Below are positions 32,804 through 41,452 of a stretch of 64,000 nucleotides of DNA, one piece after another. Source of the stretch: Lachnospiraceae bacterium (lineage in GTDB: Bacteria; Bacillota; Clostridia; Lachnospirales; Lachnospiraceae); the NCBI GenBank assembly GCA_031272985.1, contig JAISSU010000010.1, positions 1 through 64,000 on the forward strand, in the 5' to 3' direction. The translations under genes were made by a program, and so were the position numbers. Under the pieces are notes generated by a model, which saw nothing but the letters and a program-made list of their open reading frames with translations, was not told where the DNA came from and searched no databases. Positions within the stretch are counted from its first letter, which is position 1; the number at the start of each line of letters is the position of its first letter.

Positions 32804-33991
32804 ATGGCAATTGATTTTAGGCAGGAGTGTCTGTCACTATGTAAGGAATTGATTTTGACTCCCGGAGTCTCGGGGAAAGAAGAAGGGGTCGCAAAAGTAC
32901 TGATTGACTTTTTTAGACTTTATGGAGCAAGTGATGTTCGCACCGACCGGTATGGGAATGTTATCGCGACATTTAATGGAAGTAAACCCGGAAAAACTAT
33001 CCTCTTTGATGGGCATATGGATACGGTGCCAGTCGTCAATGAGAGCGAATGGGAAAATCTTCCGTTTTGCCCTACCATTAAGGATGGAAAGCTTTACGGA
33101 CGAGGAACATCCGATATGAAATGCGCATTGGCCGCCATGGCTTGCGCGGCAGTCGCACATGCAATGTGCACCAATGGAAATTTTGCCGGAAAAATAGTCG
33201 TCGCGGGAGTAGTGCATGAGGAGTGCTTTGAAGGCGTTGCGGCCAGAGAGATAAGCAAGAATGTAAAGCCTGATTTAGTTATTATCGGTGAGGCGAGCGA
33301 ATGTAATTTAAAAACAGGTCAGAGGGGAAGGGCTGAAATAGTCCTTGAGACCTTCGGAAAGAGCGCCCATTCCGCCAGTCCTCAAAAAGGAATAAACGCC
33401 GTATATCTGATGACGGACCTGATACGTCGCATACGAAATATTGAGCCGCCCATTTCTCCTGTTTTGGGACCAGGAATATTGGAGCTTACTGATATTAAGT
33501 CTTTGCCATATCCCGGGGCATCCGTAGTACCCGATTATTGTCGGGCTACCTATGACAGGCGATTGCTGGTGGGGGAAACAAAGGAAAGCGTGCTGGAGCC
33601 GCTTAATAAAATTATCGAAGAGGCCACGAAAGCAAACCCCGAGCTTTCCGCAAAAGTCTCTTATGCGACGGGCGAAGAGCTTTGTTATACAGGCGAAAAA
33701 ATATACGGGGAGCGATTTTTCCCGGGATGGGCTTTTGATGACGATGAGATTTTTGTAAAGGAAATATTGGAAGGGCTCCACGATGCGGGAGTGGACGCTA
33801 AAATAACGCATTACAATTTTTGCACGAATGCCAGCCATTATGCAGGAGAGGCAAAAATCCCGACAGTCGGATTCGGACCCTCGATGGAAACGCTGGCGCA
33901 TATTAAAGATGAGTATGTGGAAGTCGCCCAGATTGAAATGGCGCTACTTGGATATATGGGGATTCTGAAGCGTTTATTTCCGGAGCAATAA
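32804..33991 (+). CDS. ygeY: M20-family metallohydrolase, YgeY-like
   Basis: A 395-residue zinc-dependent hydrolase. Metal and catalytic motifs are GHMDTVPVV, GRGTSDMKCALAAM, and EECFEG with the catalytic Glu. TGQRGRAEI, TYDRRLLVGET and FFPGWAFDDDE match YgeY, which occurs in the E. coli and clostridial purine/urate degradation clusters and probably releases a small amino acid or diamino acid product from a ureido or amide intermediate. I chose the ATG at 32804 with AAGGAG 10 bases upstream; the ATG at 32795 is too close to it. It is placed between two xdh sets. Confidence 0.84.
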   Translation: MAIDFRQECLSLCKELILTPGVSGKEEGVAKVLIDFFRLYGASDVRTDRYGNVIATFNGSKPGKTILFDGHMDTVPVVNESEWENLPFCPTIKDGKLYGRGTSDMKCALAAMACAAVAHAMCTNGNFAGKIVVAGVVHEECFEGVAAREISKNVKPDLVIIGEASECNLKTGQRGRAEIVLETFGKSAHSASPQKGINAVYLMTDLIRRIRNIEPPISPVLGPGILELTDIKSLPYPGASVVPDYCRATYDRRLLVGETKESVLEPLNKIIEEATKANPELSAKVSYATGEELCYTGEKIYGERFFPGWAFDDDEIFVKEILEGLHDAGVDAKITHYNFCTNASHYAGEAKIPTVGFGPSMETLAHIKDEYVEVAQIEMALLGYMGILKRLFPEQ

Positions 33992-34035
33992 CCCTAATAG
34001 CATAAGAGTTTAGTCACGCTTAGGAGAATACAAAT

Positions 34036-34518
34036 TTGGAAAGGTACAGCCTTTGTGTCAATGAAAGAGAATATGAGTTCCTCGCAAACGCGAATGAAAC
34101 CCTTCTTTTTGTATTGCGGGAAAGGCTTGATTTGACAGGGGCAAAATGCGGTTGTTTAACCGGCGATTGCGGTGCGTGTACGGTGCTCATTGACGGCGAG
34201 GCAAAAAAGGCCTGCCTCATTCAAATCAGGAATGCAGTAGGGCATAAGATTACTACAATAGAGGGTCTTTCGGAAAACGGAACTTTGCATCCCATTCAAA
34301 AAGCATTTATTTATTGCGGGGCTATCCAGTGCGGTTTTTGTACGCCCGGTATGATACTAAGCGCAAAAGCTCTTCTTGATAAAAACCTTAGTCCAACGGA
34401 ATCTGAAATCAGAGATGCGATTTCCGGAAATCTTTGCAGATGTACCGGCTATGAGCGAATAGTAGAAGCAATACTTCTTTCTTCGAAAATGCTCAGAGGG
34501 GAGGATTGTGATGTCTAA
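34036..34518 (+). CDS. Xanthine dehydrogenase-family [2Fe-2S] subunit 2
   Basis: A 160-residue protein with CGCLTGDCGACTV, CGFCTPGM and CRCTGYE. It starts at TTG, 8 bases after TAGGAGA; there is no in-frame ATG at the N-terminus. Family members start with a short strand such as ERYSLCVNERE, so TTG fits. It overlaps the next Mo subunit by 8 bases. It forms a second Mo/Fe-S pair without its own FAD gene. Confidence 0.88.
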   Translation: MERYSLCVNEREYEFLANANETLLFVLRERLDLTGAKCGCLTGDCGACTVLIDGEAKKACLIQIRNAVGHKITTIEGLSENGTLHPIQKAFIYCGAIQCGFCTPGMILSAKALLDKNLSPTESEIRDAISGNLCRCTGYERIVEAILLSSKMLRGEDCDV

Positions 34519-36799
34519 GATTGTTAACGGCGGGGCAATAGGTAAATCATTTCCGATAGATGATGCCGCATTAAAGGCGACGGGAGAGCTTTCATATGTC
34601 GATGATATAAAGATGCCGGGCATGCTGCATGCAAAAGTCCTCTTTTCTCCTGTTGCCCATGCAAAGATCAAATCTATTGACACATCCGCCGTTAAAGCGC
34701 TTCCTGGTGTTAGGGCGATTGTTTCATATCAGAATACTCCGCGAGTATATTATAATTCCAGCGGGGAAACCATTGACGTGTTTAAGACGGAGTGTGTGTT
34801 TGACGACACTGTGCGCTTCATAGGAGATAAAGTAGCTGCCGTGGCTGCAGATACTGCGGAAATTGCCGCGAGGGCAATACGCCTTATTCGAGTGGAATAT
34901 GAGCCATTGCCTGTAAATATCGATCCTGAAAACGGGATAAAAGAAGATGCATATGTGATTCATACTAACGGGGGACTCGCAAGCGGGAATCTAATGGAAA
35001 CCGTAAGCCAAAGTTGCGGAGATACGGATAGAGCTTTGCGGGTGTCGGAGTTTGTTTTTGAAGACACCTTTACGGTTCCGGCTATTCATCACGGGGCGAT
35101 TGAACCACATGCTTCTATTGCTGTTTTCGATGCGACAGGGAAACTTACCGTAATAACGTCCTCTCAGGACAGTTTCGCCGTCAGAATCAATCTTTCACGG
35201 ATCTTTTCTCTTCCGATGAGCAAGGTGCGGGTGTCAGTGCCCGCTATCGGAGGGGCTTTCGGGGGGAAAGTGGATATGATAACAGAACCGATTGCGGCAG
35301 CTTTGGCAATGCAATGCGGCAAACCCGTTAAATTGGTATACACTCGAAAAGAGGATATGACATCCACTCGCACGAGACATGCTATGAAGATATCTCTTAA
35401 AATGGGTTTTGACGCAGAAGGCAATATTCTTGCCGAAGATATGAAGGTTTTTTGCAATGCGGGAGCCTATGCCTCGGGCACGAGCAATATCGTTTGGGCG
35501 ATGTGCGGTAAATTCTTTAAAGTGCATAAATGTAAGAACTTGCGCTTTACCGGGTATCCGGTTATCACTAATACCCAGCCCGGTGGTCCCATGAGGGGCT
35601 TTGGCTCACCGCAGGTTTTTTTCGCGCAGCAAAGATTGATGCAAAAAGCCGCGAATGCTCTGGGAATTGAAATATTGGAAATCCAGCGTAAAAACCTGAC
35701 ACTGCCCGATGGTATTGATTATAGATTTGATTTGCCTCACGGCAATGCCAGAGTACTTGATTGTCTTGAAAAGGCAGCCGAATTAATTGAATATAGAACT
35801 TGCCTAAAAGAACAAAAAGAAAGCAAAGATAAGAGATTTCGCATCGGTGTGGGCATAGGCGTAGGCGCACATGGAAATGGTATGTATGGGATACGAACGG
35901 ATATTACAGCTATGATTCTGAAAATGAATGACGACGGCAGTACTGTTCTTTTCAGTGGATCTCACGAAATGGGAAATGCCGCTATTACCTTGCAAAAACA
36001 AATGATATCGCAAGTATTGGGAATTCCGATGGAGAAAATATCGGCGGTTGCGGGAGATACGGAAACTACGCCGTATCAATTGGGGGATTATTCCAGCAGA
36101 GGAGCTTTTGTTTCAGGGAAGGCGGCAATGATGGTGGCACTTGCCATGAAAGAAAAACTCATTGGCTTTGCTGCGAGATATCTTAATTGCGAATTAGAAA
36201 AAATCGTGTTTAAGGATGGCCTTTTCATTGCCCACGAATTAGAAAAAACAAATAATACTGATGCAGCTACAATCGAAGATATTGTCCAATATGCGAGACA
36301 TAAAGAATTTACGGAATTGATTTGTGAGGTGACCCAAGCTCCGGACGCGGCGGTCATATCCTACGGAGCGCATATTGTAAAGGTAAGTGTTGATACAGAA
36401 ACCGGACACACGGTAGTTTTGGACTATGCGGCGGTGCATGATGTGGGAAAGGCCTTGAATCCTTTAGGGGTAAAAGGACAGATAGAAGGTGCCATTCAGA
36501 TGGGATTAGGATACGCTCTTTCAGAGGAAATCCAAACAGACAAAAACGGAAAAGTCCTAAATCCCACACTAAAGAAATACCATATGCTAAGAGCAAACGA
36601 AATGCCAAAGAAGATAAAAATCGCGCTGATCGAAAAAGGCGAACCATCAGGACCTTTTGGCGCAAAGAGTATAGGCGAGTGCTCGGTGATGCCTGTGGCT
36701 GCGGCTGTTTCAAATGCGATCTCGAATGCCGTCGGTTGCGATTTTTGTGATTTGCCGATTACATCAAAAAAAATTCAAGATGCAATAAAAAATATCTAA
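34511..36799 (+). CDS. Xanthine dehydrogenase-family molybdenum-binding subunit 2
   Basis: A 762-residue large subunit with GGAFGGKVDM, the Arg loop GPMRGFGSPQ and the catalytic GAKSIGECS. It differs clearly from subunit 1, so the two enzymes probably attack different ring positions or substrates. The ATG at 34511 has GAGGGGAGG upstream. Its TAA overlaps by 4 bases the tail of the oppositely directed ATP-grasp gene. With only an Fe-S partner next to it, it may share the FAD subunit at 31223 or use another electron acceptor. Confidence 0.9.
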   Translation: MSKIVNGGAIGKSFPIDDAALKATGELSYVDDIKMPGMLHAKVLFSPVAHAKIKSIDTSAVKALPGVRAIVSYQNTPRVYYNSSGETIDVFKTECVFDDTVRFIGDKVAAVAADTAEIAARAIRLIRVEYEPLPVNIDPENGIKEDAYVIHTNGGLASGNLMETVSQSCGDTDRALRVSEFVFEDTFTVPAIHHGAIEPHASIAVFDATGKLTVITSSQDSFAVRINLSRIFSLPMSKVRVSVPAIGGAFGGKVDMITEPIAAALAMQCGKPVKLVYTRKEDMTSTRTRHAMKISLKMGFDAEGNILAEDMKVFCNAGAYASGTSNIVWAMCGKFFKVHKCKNLRFTGYPVITNTQPGGPMRGFGSPQVFFAQQRLMQKAANALGIEILEIQRKNLTLPDGIDYRFDLPHGNARVLDCLEKAAELIEYRTCLKEQKESKDKRFRIGVGIGVGAHGNGMYGIRTDITAMILKMNDDGSTVLFSGSHEMGNAAITLQKQMISQVLGIPMEKISAVAGDTETTPYQLGDYSSRGAFVSGKAAMMVALAMKEKLIGFAARYLNCELEKIVFKDGLFIAHELEKTNNTDAATIEDIVQYARHKEFTELICEVTQAPDAAVISYGAHIVKVSVDTETGHTVVLDYAAVHDVGKALNPLGVKGQIEGAIQMGLGYALSEEIQTDKNGKVLNPTLKKYHMLRANEMPKKIKIALIEKGEPSGPFGAKSIGECSVMPVAAAVSNAISNAVGCDFCDLPITSKKIQDAIKNI

Positions 36800-37683
36800 G
36801 TGTTTGAAATCAGATAATTTACAATTTCATCAGAAATAGAAATCCCCGTCGCCGCAGATAATCCCTTCCATCCGGGGCAGCCGTTTACTTCGGTCACATA
36901 AATCTGTCCTTCTTCGGATGATAATAGATCAACTCCTGCTATGTCTGCCGAAACCGCTTTAGCCGCTCGCATTGATAGCTCTTCCTCATAAGGTGAAAGC
37001 GAATAGGGTGTCGCAATACCTCCGCATGAAATATTAGACAGCCAATCCTTGCCCATGCGTTTTATTGAAGCAATTATTCGCCCGTTAATTACGAATGCCC
37101 TTAAGTCAGCGTTTCCGGATGGAATAAATTTCTGAAGATAAAAAACACGTCCGTCTTTTTTGCACGTTTCGAAAACACGGATCAATTCTGTTTCCGTTTT
37201 TATCCGTGCTACGCCCTTGCCGCACGAGCCAAATAGCGGCTTATAAAGCACATCTTCCCCGAAAGTATAAAATGCTTCCTTTGCGCTTTCTAACGTTTTA
37301 CAGCAGCATGTCGGCGGAACGGGGAGATCGGCATTTTCCAATAATACCAAGGTCAGATATTTATCAACGGTTTTTTCAATGGATTTCGGAGAATTAATGA
37401 TTTTTACTCCCGCGCTTTCCAGAGCAAATAAGGCATCCATGTGATAGATTACCTCTTCCAAAGAGCCGGACGGGATACCGCGGTATAGAATGCCTCCATA
37501 TTTTGACATGGGAAGAGCATGATTTCCTGTTTCGCCAAAATGTTTAGGCACAGTAATTCCTATAGAGTGATTTAATTGTTCAATCCCGACGAAATCCGCA
37601 GGAATATTCTTTTTCGCAAATGCTTTTAACAATTGTTCACTATGCCACCCAAAAGCATTTCCGAAAACAGCGTACTTCTTCAT
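36796..37683 (-). CDS. RimK-like ATP-grasp ligase in the C1 operon
   Basis: A 295-residue ATP-grasp protein: DKYLTLVLLENADLPVPPT, LYKPLFGSCGKGVARI (ATP-binding loop) and GVDLLSSEEGQIYVTEVNGCPGW (metal-binding Glu and Asn near the C-terminus). RimK-type ligases add amino acids, usually glutamate. MptN and CofF in archaea act on tetrahydromethanopterin or F420, and similar genes occur in methylotroph H4MPT clusters. Here it overlaps fhcC (ATGA) as the last gene of the fhc operon, so modification of a pterin or furan carrier with glutamate is the natural guess. Confidence 0.75.
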   Translation of the reverse strand: MKKYAVFGNAFGWHSEQLLKAFAKKNIPADFVGIEQLNHSIGITVPKHFGETGNHALPMSKYGGILYRGIPSGSLEEVIYHMDALFALESAGVKIINSPKSIEKTVDKYLTLVLLENADLPVPPTCCCKTLESAKEAFYTFGEDVLYKPLFGSCGKGVARIKTETELIRVFETCKKDGRVFYLQKFIPSGNADLRAFVINGRIIASIKRMGKDWLSNISCGGIATPYSLSPYEEELSMRAAKAVSADIAGVDLLSSEEGQIYVTEVNGCPGWKGLSAATGISISDEIVNYLISNT

Positions 37684-38432
37684 AGAGCCACACCTTCATA
37701 AATAAAGACTTCACCAATGCCGGCGATTTCCCGATCGCCCACCATTCTTAAAAACTTTCCTTGATACCATGTGTCCGGCACACCTATGCCATGCTCTTTC
37801 AACTGCGTAAATAAATATTTTAAGAAGGTTGAATCGGTATTTGACGCCGCTAAAAAGTCGCCCGAAATAGAAGATAATCCGGTAAGGATAATAGTCCCTC
37901 GAGACATCCCAAAGCCTATATTGCATTCATCATCCGTGACGTCCCCCTTAATAATAACAGTACCGCCCCGCATAGAAGCGCATATTTGACCTTGTACGCT
38001 TCCGTCTACAAAAACCACTCCGCGTCGCATGGAAAGACCGAAACCGTCCGTGATATTGCCGCGCACGTAGGCAAAGCCATTTTCCATTCCTTCAAAAGAG
38101 TTAATTCCCACATCTCCGAGGATTCTCAGTTCTCCGCCGGACATTTCTTTGCCCGCGCAAAACCCCACCGACGAATTAACAATAATTCTTCCCTCACTTA
38201 GATGTGCACCCACGAAAATCGCTTTTTCGAGATTGCCTCGCAAAGTAAGTACTCCGGGCGCTTTATCGATGTCTTTGACAATATCAAAAACTTCCTTTGC
38301 TGCAACAAGATTTTTCCCATACCTTAACCTGGCATTCGCGATATCATTTAGCTCGGAATTTGTTAAGTGAGATAAAGGCTCTAAATCCAAAAACGGACTT
38401 AAATACTTTTTTAATGTAAGGATTGCGCCCAT
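37680..38432 (-). CDS. fhcC: Formylmethanofuran dehydrogenase/formyltransferase-hydrolase subunit C (FhcC/FwdC)
   Basis: A 250-residue protein made mainly of a right-handed beta-helix of the GXGXG type, the fold of FwdC/FhcC and the glutamate synthase C-terminus. Repeats are visible: GGELRILGDVG, GFAYVRGNITDG, GVVFVDGSVQG, GTVIIKGDVTD, each about 19-20 residues apart. The subunit is structural in the Fwd/Fhc complex and holds the furan tail. It overlaps fhcA by 22 bases; TTGGAGGA precedes its ATG. Confidence 0.83.
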   Translation of the reverse strand: MGAILTLKKYLSPFLDLEPLSHLTNSELNDIANARLRYGKNLVAAKEVFDIVKDIDKAPGVLTLRGNLEKAIFVGAHLSEGRIIVNSSVGFCAGKEMSGGELRILGDVGINSFEGMENGFAYVRGNITDGFGLSMRRGVVFVDGSVQGQICASMRGGTVIIKGDVTDDECNIGFGMSRGTIILTGLSSISGDFLAASNTDSTFLKYLFTQLKEHGIGVPDTWYQGKFLRMVGDREIAGIGEVFIYEGVAL

Positions 38433-39874
38433 GAATGCACGTCCTCCAAATCTTCGAATGCAACGCTGTAAACACCTTCAGTTAACTTCTTTACGAAATC
38501 TATGTTATATTCAATTTTCGGTGCCGACAATAATTCTTTCTTACCTTTCAGGCACGCAGCAGGATTCCTGAACATATCTTCTTTATTGCCCATTTCCTTG
38601 TAGCAACTCAATCCCCCGTTTGCACCTATTCCTAAATGCCCTTTTCCTGAAAAACCCAAGAGCTTTGCGGGACCGCTTCTCGTCATTTGTGCGATTTCAT
38701 AATATGAATACTCGCGCTTTATTGATGGAACGGCACTTGTTGCGAGCGCTTTTGAATTCAGCTTCTTTAGCTCCTCATCCCTGAATGATTTATCCATCAA
38801 AAGATGTATTAAATACGGGTATGCCAGAAATGACCCTCCGTTTGGAAAATCTGTGGTCAGACATATCCGGGACGGATCTTTAACCAACAGCATCAATTCC
38901 AGCCCCGTTAAGAACTGTGTGGCGTTCATCCGATTCTTTGCACTGTATTTCATGGGAAGTACGCAGAATCCGCCGTCAGCCTCCCATAAAGTAGATACGA
39001 AGCCTTTCTTTGATTTACCGAATTTCTCGCCGAATTCCAAATCCGCTGTGACCGCTGCCGCCTCCCCAAATGTAACCGCTCCGACATCGCAAGTGATATT
39101 GGGATTAGAATTTATTGCATCCGCGAGCTTTTCGGCGGCTGATATGGTTTCATCATTTGAATTTTTGGTATATCCGTAAAATTGTAGATGGGCTAAATGA
39201 AGGGGTCTCCCCGCGGCGGCTTTTATCGTTTCACAAACCGCATCGGAAGCTATATTGCTTCCCAAAAACGGATGGTGTAGGTGTAAAGGGTGAGCGAGTC
39301 TCAAATCCATTGTTGCATCAATCATTTTGTCTATCGTCTTGTGATAGGAAGATTCGGCACTACTTTGTCCCCCGCAAGGGTTAATCAGCTTTAAGCCCAA
39401 GGCCCCTGAGATTGACAAAAGCCAGCTTAAGTACTCCGGCAAGGATTTATTTGATTCCTTGGATTCTTCGTTTATGAGTTTGGTAAATAACGGGTTCTCG
39501 CCTACCCACACAAGATTTCCAATATCCAGATCTTTGATTGCGTTCTCTTCGAGAATCGCTTCTCGGGCATTGAGGGCGCACATGGCGGCATTTACGGCTA
39601 CCGTATAGCCAAGCCCTAAATACTGTTCTCCCAGAATTTGCGAAGGAGCCAGAAGAGGATTATCCGCATCTCGAAGGAAGGGGAGAGGCTCTCCCGCTAT
39701 ATGCGTGTGAATGTCAATAGCCCCCGCCATGGCAATATGTCCACTCATATCACGGATTTCGTCAGCTTTGTCATTATCTGAGACTATGAGCCCATCTTCC
39801 ATACAAATATCTTTGATTTCACCGTTAACACCGTTTACGGGATCATACACTTTCAGATTCTTAAGCTTCAGCAT
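38411..39874 (-). CDS. fhcA: Formylmethanofuran dehydrogenase/formyltransferase-hydrolase subunit A (FhcA/FwdA)
   Basis: A 487-residue amidohydrolase-fold protein. Metal motif AIDIHTHIAGE near residue 52; candidate bridging lysine in GLKLINPCGG; further ligands in HLHHPFLG and LHLAHLQFYG; catalytic Asp in TTDFPNGGSFLAYP, a pattern specific for FwdA. In this family it hydrolyses formyl-methanofuran (or methylofuran) to formate, or the reverse. It is about 80 residues shorter than archaeal FwdA. It is coupled to fhcB by a 7-base overlap with GGAGGTG before its ATG. Confidence 0.85.
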   Translation of the reverse strand: MLKLKNLKVYDPVNGVNGEIKDICMEDGLIVSDNDKADEIRDMSGHIAMAGAIDIHTHIAGEPLPFLRDADNPLLAPSQILGEQYLGLGYTVAVNAAMCALNAREAILEENAIKDLDIGNLVWVGENPLFTKLINEESKESNKSLPEYLSWLLSISGALGLKLINPCGGQSSAESSYHKTIDKMIDATMDLRLAHPLHLHHPFLGSNIASDAVCETIKAAAGRPLHLAHLQFYGYTKNSNDETISAAEKLADAINSNPNITCDVGAVTFGEAAAVTADLEFGEKFGKSKKGFVSTLWEADGGFCVLPMKYSAKNRMNATQFLTGLELMLLVKDPSRICLTTDFPNGGSFLAYPYLIHLLMDKSFRDEELKKLNSKALATSAVPSIKREYSYYEIAQMTRSGPAKLLGFSGKGHLGIGANGGLSCYKEMGNKEDMFRNPAACLKGKKELLSAPKIEYNIDFVKKLTEGVYSVAFEDLEDVHSWAQSLH

Positions 39875-40464
39875 GCTGACACCTCCGAAATCAGGAGACT
39901 TAAGATCTTTGATAATTCAGGGCAGTTAGGGTCGGTATCATTCTTTACGCGGATTGGGATTCCATCTTCACGAAGTATGGTTTCACCCTTACTAAGTGAG
40001 GCATTAATTGTGTAATAGTTTGGATAGTTACGGCAGTTTGATTTCGTATCATACGCAGTTTCTCCGATTTGCAGGATAACATCGAATTTGTTTAACGAAA
40101 GCAGTTTATCAAGTGTAATTGTCGGAAGACGCTTTGGAATACCTTCGCAAAACGAAACAAACGCTCCGCCGCCTTGCGCCAGGGCGACTTTGTAGGCTCC
40201 GAGGCTATTGATAATCTTTGAATTCTGATAGGATTCAAAGCCGTCTGCAATAGCACCCTCATTTTGGTTAGGCGCGACGCCGTAAGTCCGTGTGGGAAGG
40301 GAGATTTTATCCACATGTGTATAAGCCCCGATTTTTCGAGCCAGAAAGAACGCTAAGTGCTGATTCTCCAATGAAATACCGCCTAATCCGCAAATCAGGA
40401 CAGGATCCGCACCCGACAAAAGATCTGCAATCCTCATTATTCGAGATACAAATAATTCATTCAT
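39868..40464 (-). CDS. fhcB: Short FhcB/FwdB-like subunit without a molybdopterin site
   Basis: A 198-residue protein starting MNELFVSRIM, with GGAGGG 8 bases upstream of the ATG. The region ADPVLICGLGGISLENQHLA resembles FwdB/FhcB and molybdopterin oxidoreductase Rossmann parts. It has no N-terminal CxxC 4Fe-4S motif and no selenocysteine or cysteine W/Mo-ligand motif, so it should not be redox active. Methylobacterium FhcB likewise lacks the redox site and its complex acts as a formyltransferase/hydrolase. The identity depends strongly on position between fhcD and fhcA; at less than half of FwdB length it is unusually small. Confidence 0.62.
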   Translation of the reverse strand: MNELFVSRIMRIADLLSGADPVLICGLGGISLENQHLAFFLARKIGAYTHVDKISLPTRTYGVAPNQNEGAIADGFESYQNSKIINSLGAYKVALAQGGGAFVSFCEGIPKRLPTITLDKLLSLNKFDVILQIGETAYDTKSNCRNYPNYYTINASLSKGETILREDGIPIRVKNDTDPNCPELSKILSLLISEVSAC

Positions 40465-41353
40465 TTGCGGCACCCTCCGATAGTATTTCATGCAAAGGAT
40501 AGTGAACCTTTCCGAGATTTCCTCCGTAATTTCCCGCGGAGATCTTTATGATTCCGGAAATGGCAGCAGCTTTGATGCCCGCAGCCATGGCGCGGCGTAT
40601 ATCGCTTTCTTTAGCGCCGCAGAGCACGATTTCATATACACAGTTTGCTTCTTCGGGTACAATGGTGCAAGGGTCGTATTTAAGAGTAGGACAACAAGCC
40701 GTATATGTTGAAGCTGTAAGAGTCTTATATTTAGAACCCACTTTACTTCCGCTTCGCACGATTCCGCCCGGAAATGGCAGTATCACTCCCCCGCTTTTTC
40801 GCATAGCTTTAACAGCCCTACCTGCCGCAATCAGCGTGGTTTCACGGTCTTTTCCAAACAGTATTAAATTACTGTCTGAGCCGTTTTCAAATGACCCGAA
40901 GCTGTCTTCACATAAGAATTCTCCATCCATCACAGGTATACGGCGAAAGCGCCTTCCGAAAAGAACTTTGCTGATTTGATAACCGTCTCCGAAATAACGA
41001 AGACTCTTTCCGACATCAAAGAAAGTACCTTCCTGCCATCCGTTAAAGCAGGCTGTGGTGGGGCATGTCATGACGCATTGACCTACTCTTAGGAGGGTTT
41101 GCTCGGCTACTTTTTCCAAATTAAGCCCCATCAGTATTATGCTGATGGCGGGTCTGCCGTCCGGTCCGTGCTCCGAAATACACTCAATGTCAGCCTGAGC
41201 CCCGCATGCGATAATGCTGGTCGCAAAGCCTGTCGCTTTTCGCCCCGCTTCCAACGCCCATTCCAAGGTATCGGCCGTAATTATAAAGCGGGTTCCGCAC
41301 ATGAAAAAGCCTTCCGCATAGGTATCTTCAATTTCGACATCGTTTATATGCAT
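40457..41353 (-). CDS. fhcD: Formylmethanofuran:tetrahydromethanopterin formyltransferase (Ftr/FhcD)
   Basis: A 298-residue protein that matches Ftr from end to end: VEIEDTYAEGFFM near the start, RFIITADTLEWALEA, GFATSIIACG, DGRPAISIILMG, GQCVMTCPTT, FFGDGYQ, FLCEDSFG, PFPGGIVRSGSKVGSKY, VYEIVLCG and KISAGNYGGNLGK. It moves the formyl group between 5-formyl-H4MPT and methanofuran. It is the first gene of the fhc operon, from a good promoter at 41425-41397; operator copy 3 lies upstream. GGAGA lies 6 bases before the ATG. Confidence 0.92.
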   Translation of the reverse strand: MHINDVEIEDTYAEGFFMCGTRFIITADTLEWALEAGRKATGFATSIIACGAQADIECISEHGPDGRPAISIILMGLNLEKVAEQTLLRVGQCVMTCPTTACFNGWQEGTFFDVGKSLRYFGDGYQISKVLFGRRFRRIPVMDGEFLCEDSFGSFENGSDSNLILFGKDRETTLIAAGRAVKAMRKSGGVILPFPGGIVRSGSKVGSKYKTLTASTYTACCPTLKYDPCTIVPEEANCVYEIVLCGAKESDIRRAMAAGIKAAAISGIIKISAGNYGGNLGKVHYPLHEILSEGAANE

Positions 41354-41396
41354 CGCGGGTCTCCATCGGGGATTTATTGTTTGCTTATATAGTCAC

Positions 41397-41425
41397 ATGA
41401 TATTCCCGGCGCCTCTGATTGTCAA
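41397..41425 (-). promoter_or_regulatory. Promoter of the fhc operon
   Basis: On the minus strand TTGACA (41425-41420), a 17-base spacer and TATCAT (41402-41397). The leader is about 37 bases long. Confidence 0.7.
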
Positions 41426-41452
41426 CGTTTCGAAATTTTTGCAATTATTTCT

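Noticed and set aside
33155-33169. GCACAT-GCA-ATGTGC resembling the regulon palindrome
   Set aside because: It lies inside the M20 hydrolase coding region, has a 3-base centre and different arms, so it is probably chance.
36796-41353. Archaeal contamination or assembly chimera for the fhc genes
   Set aside because: The genes have AGGAGG-type ribosome binding sites, a sigma-A promoter, overlap-coupled starts like the rest of the window, and share the palindromic operator with neighbouring bacterial operons.
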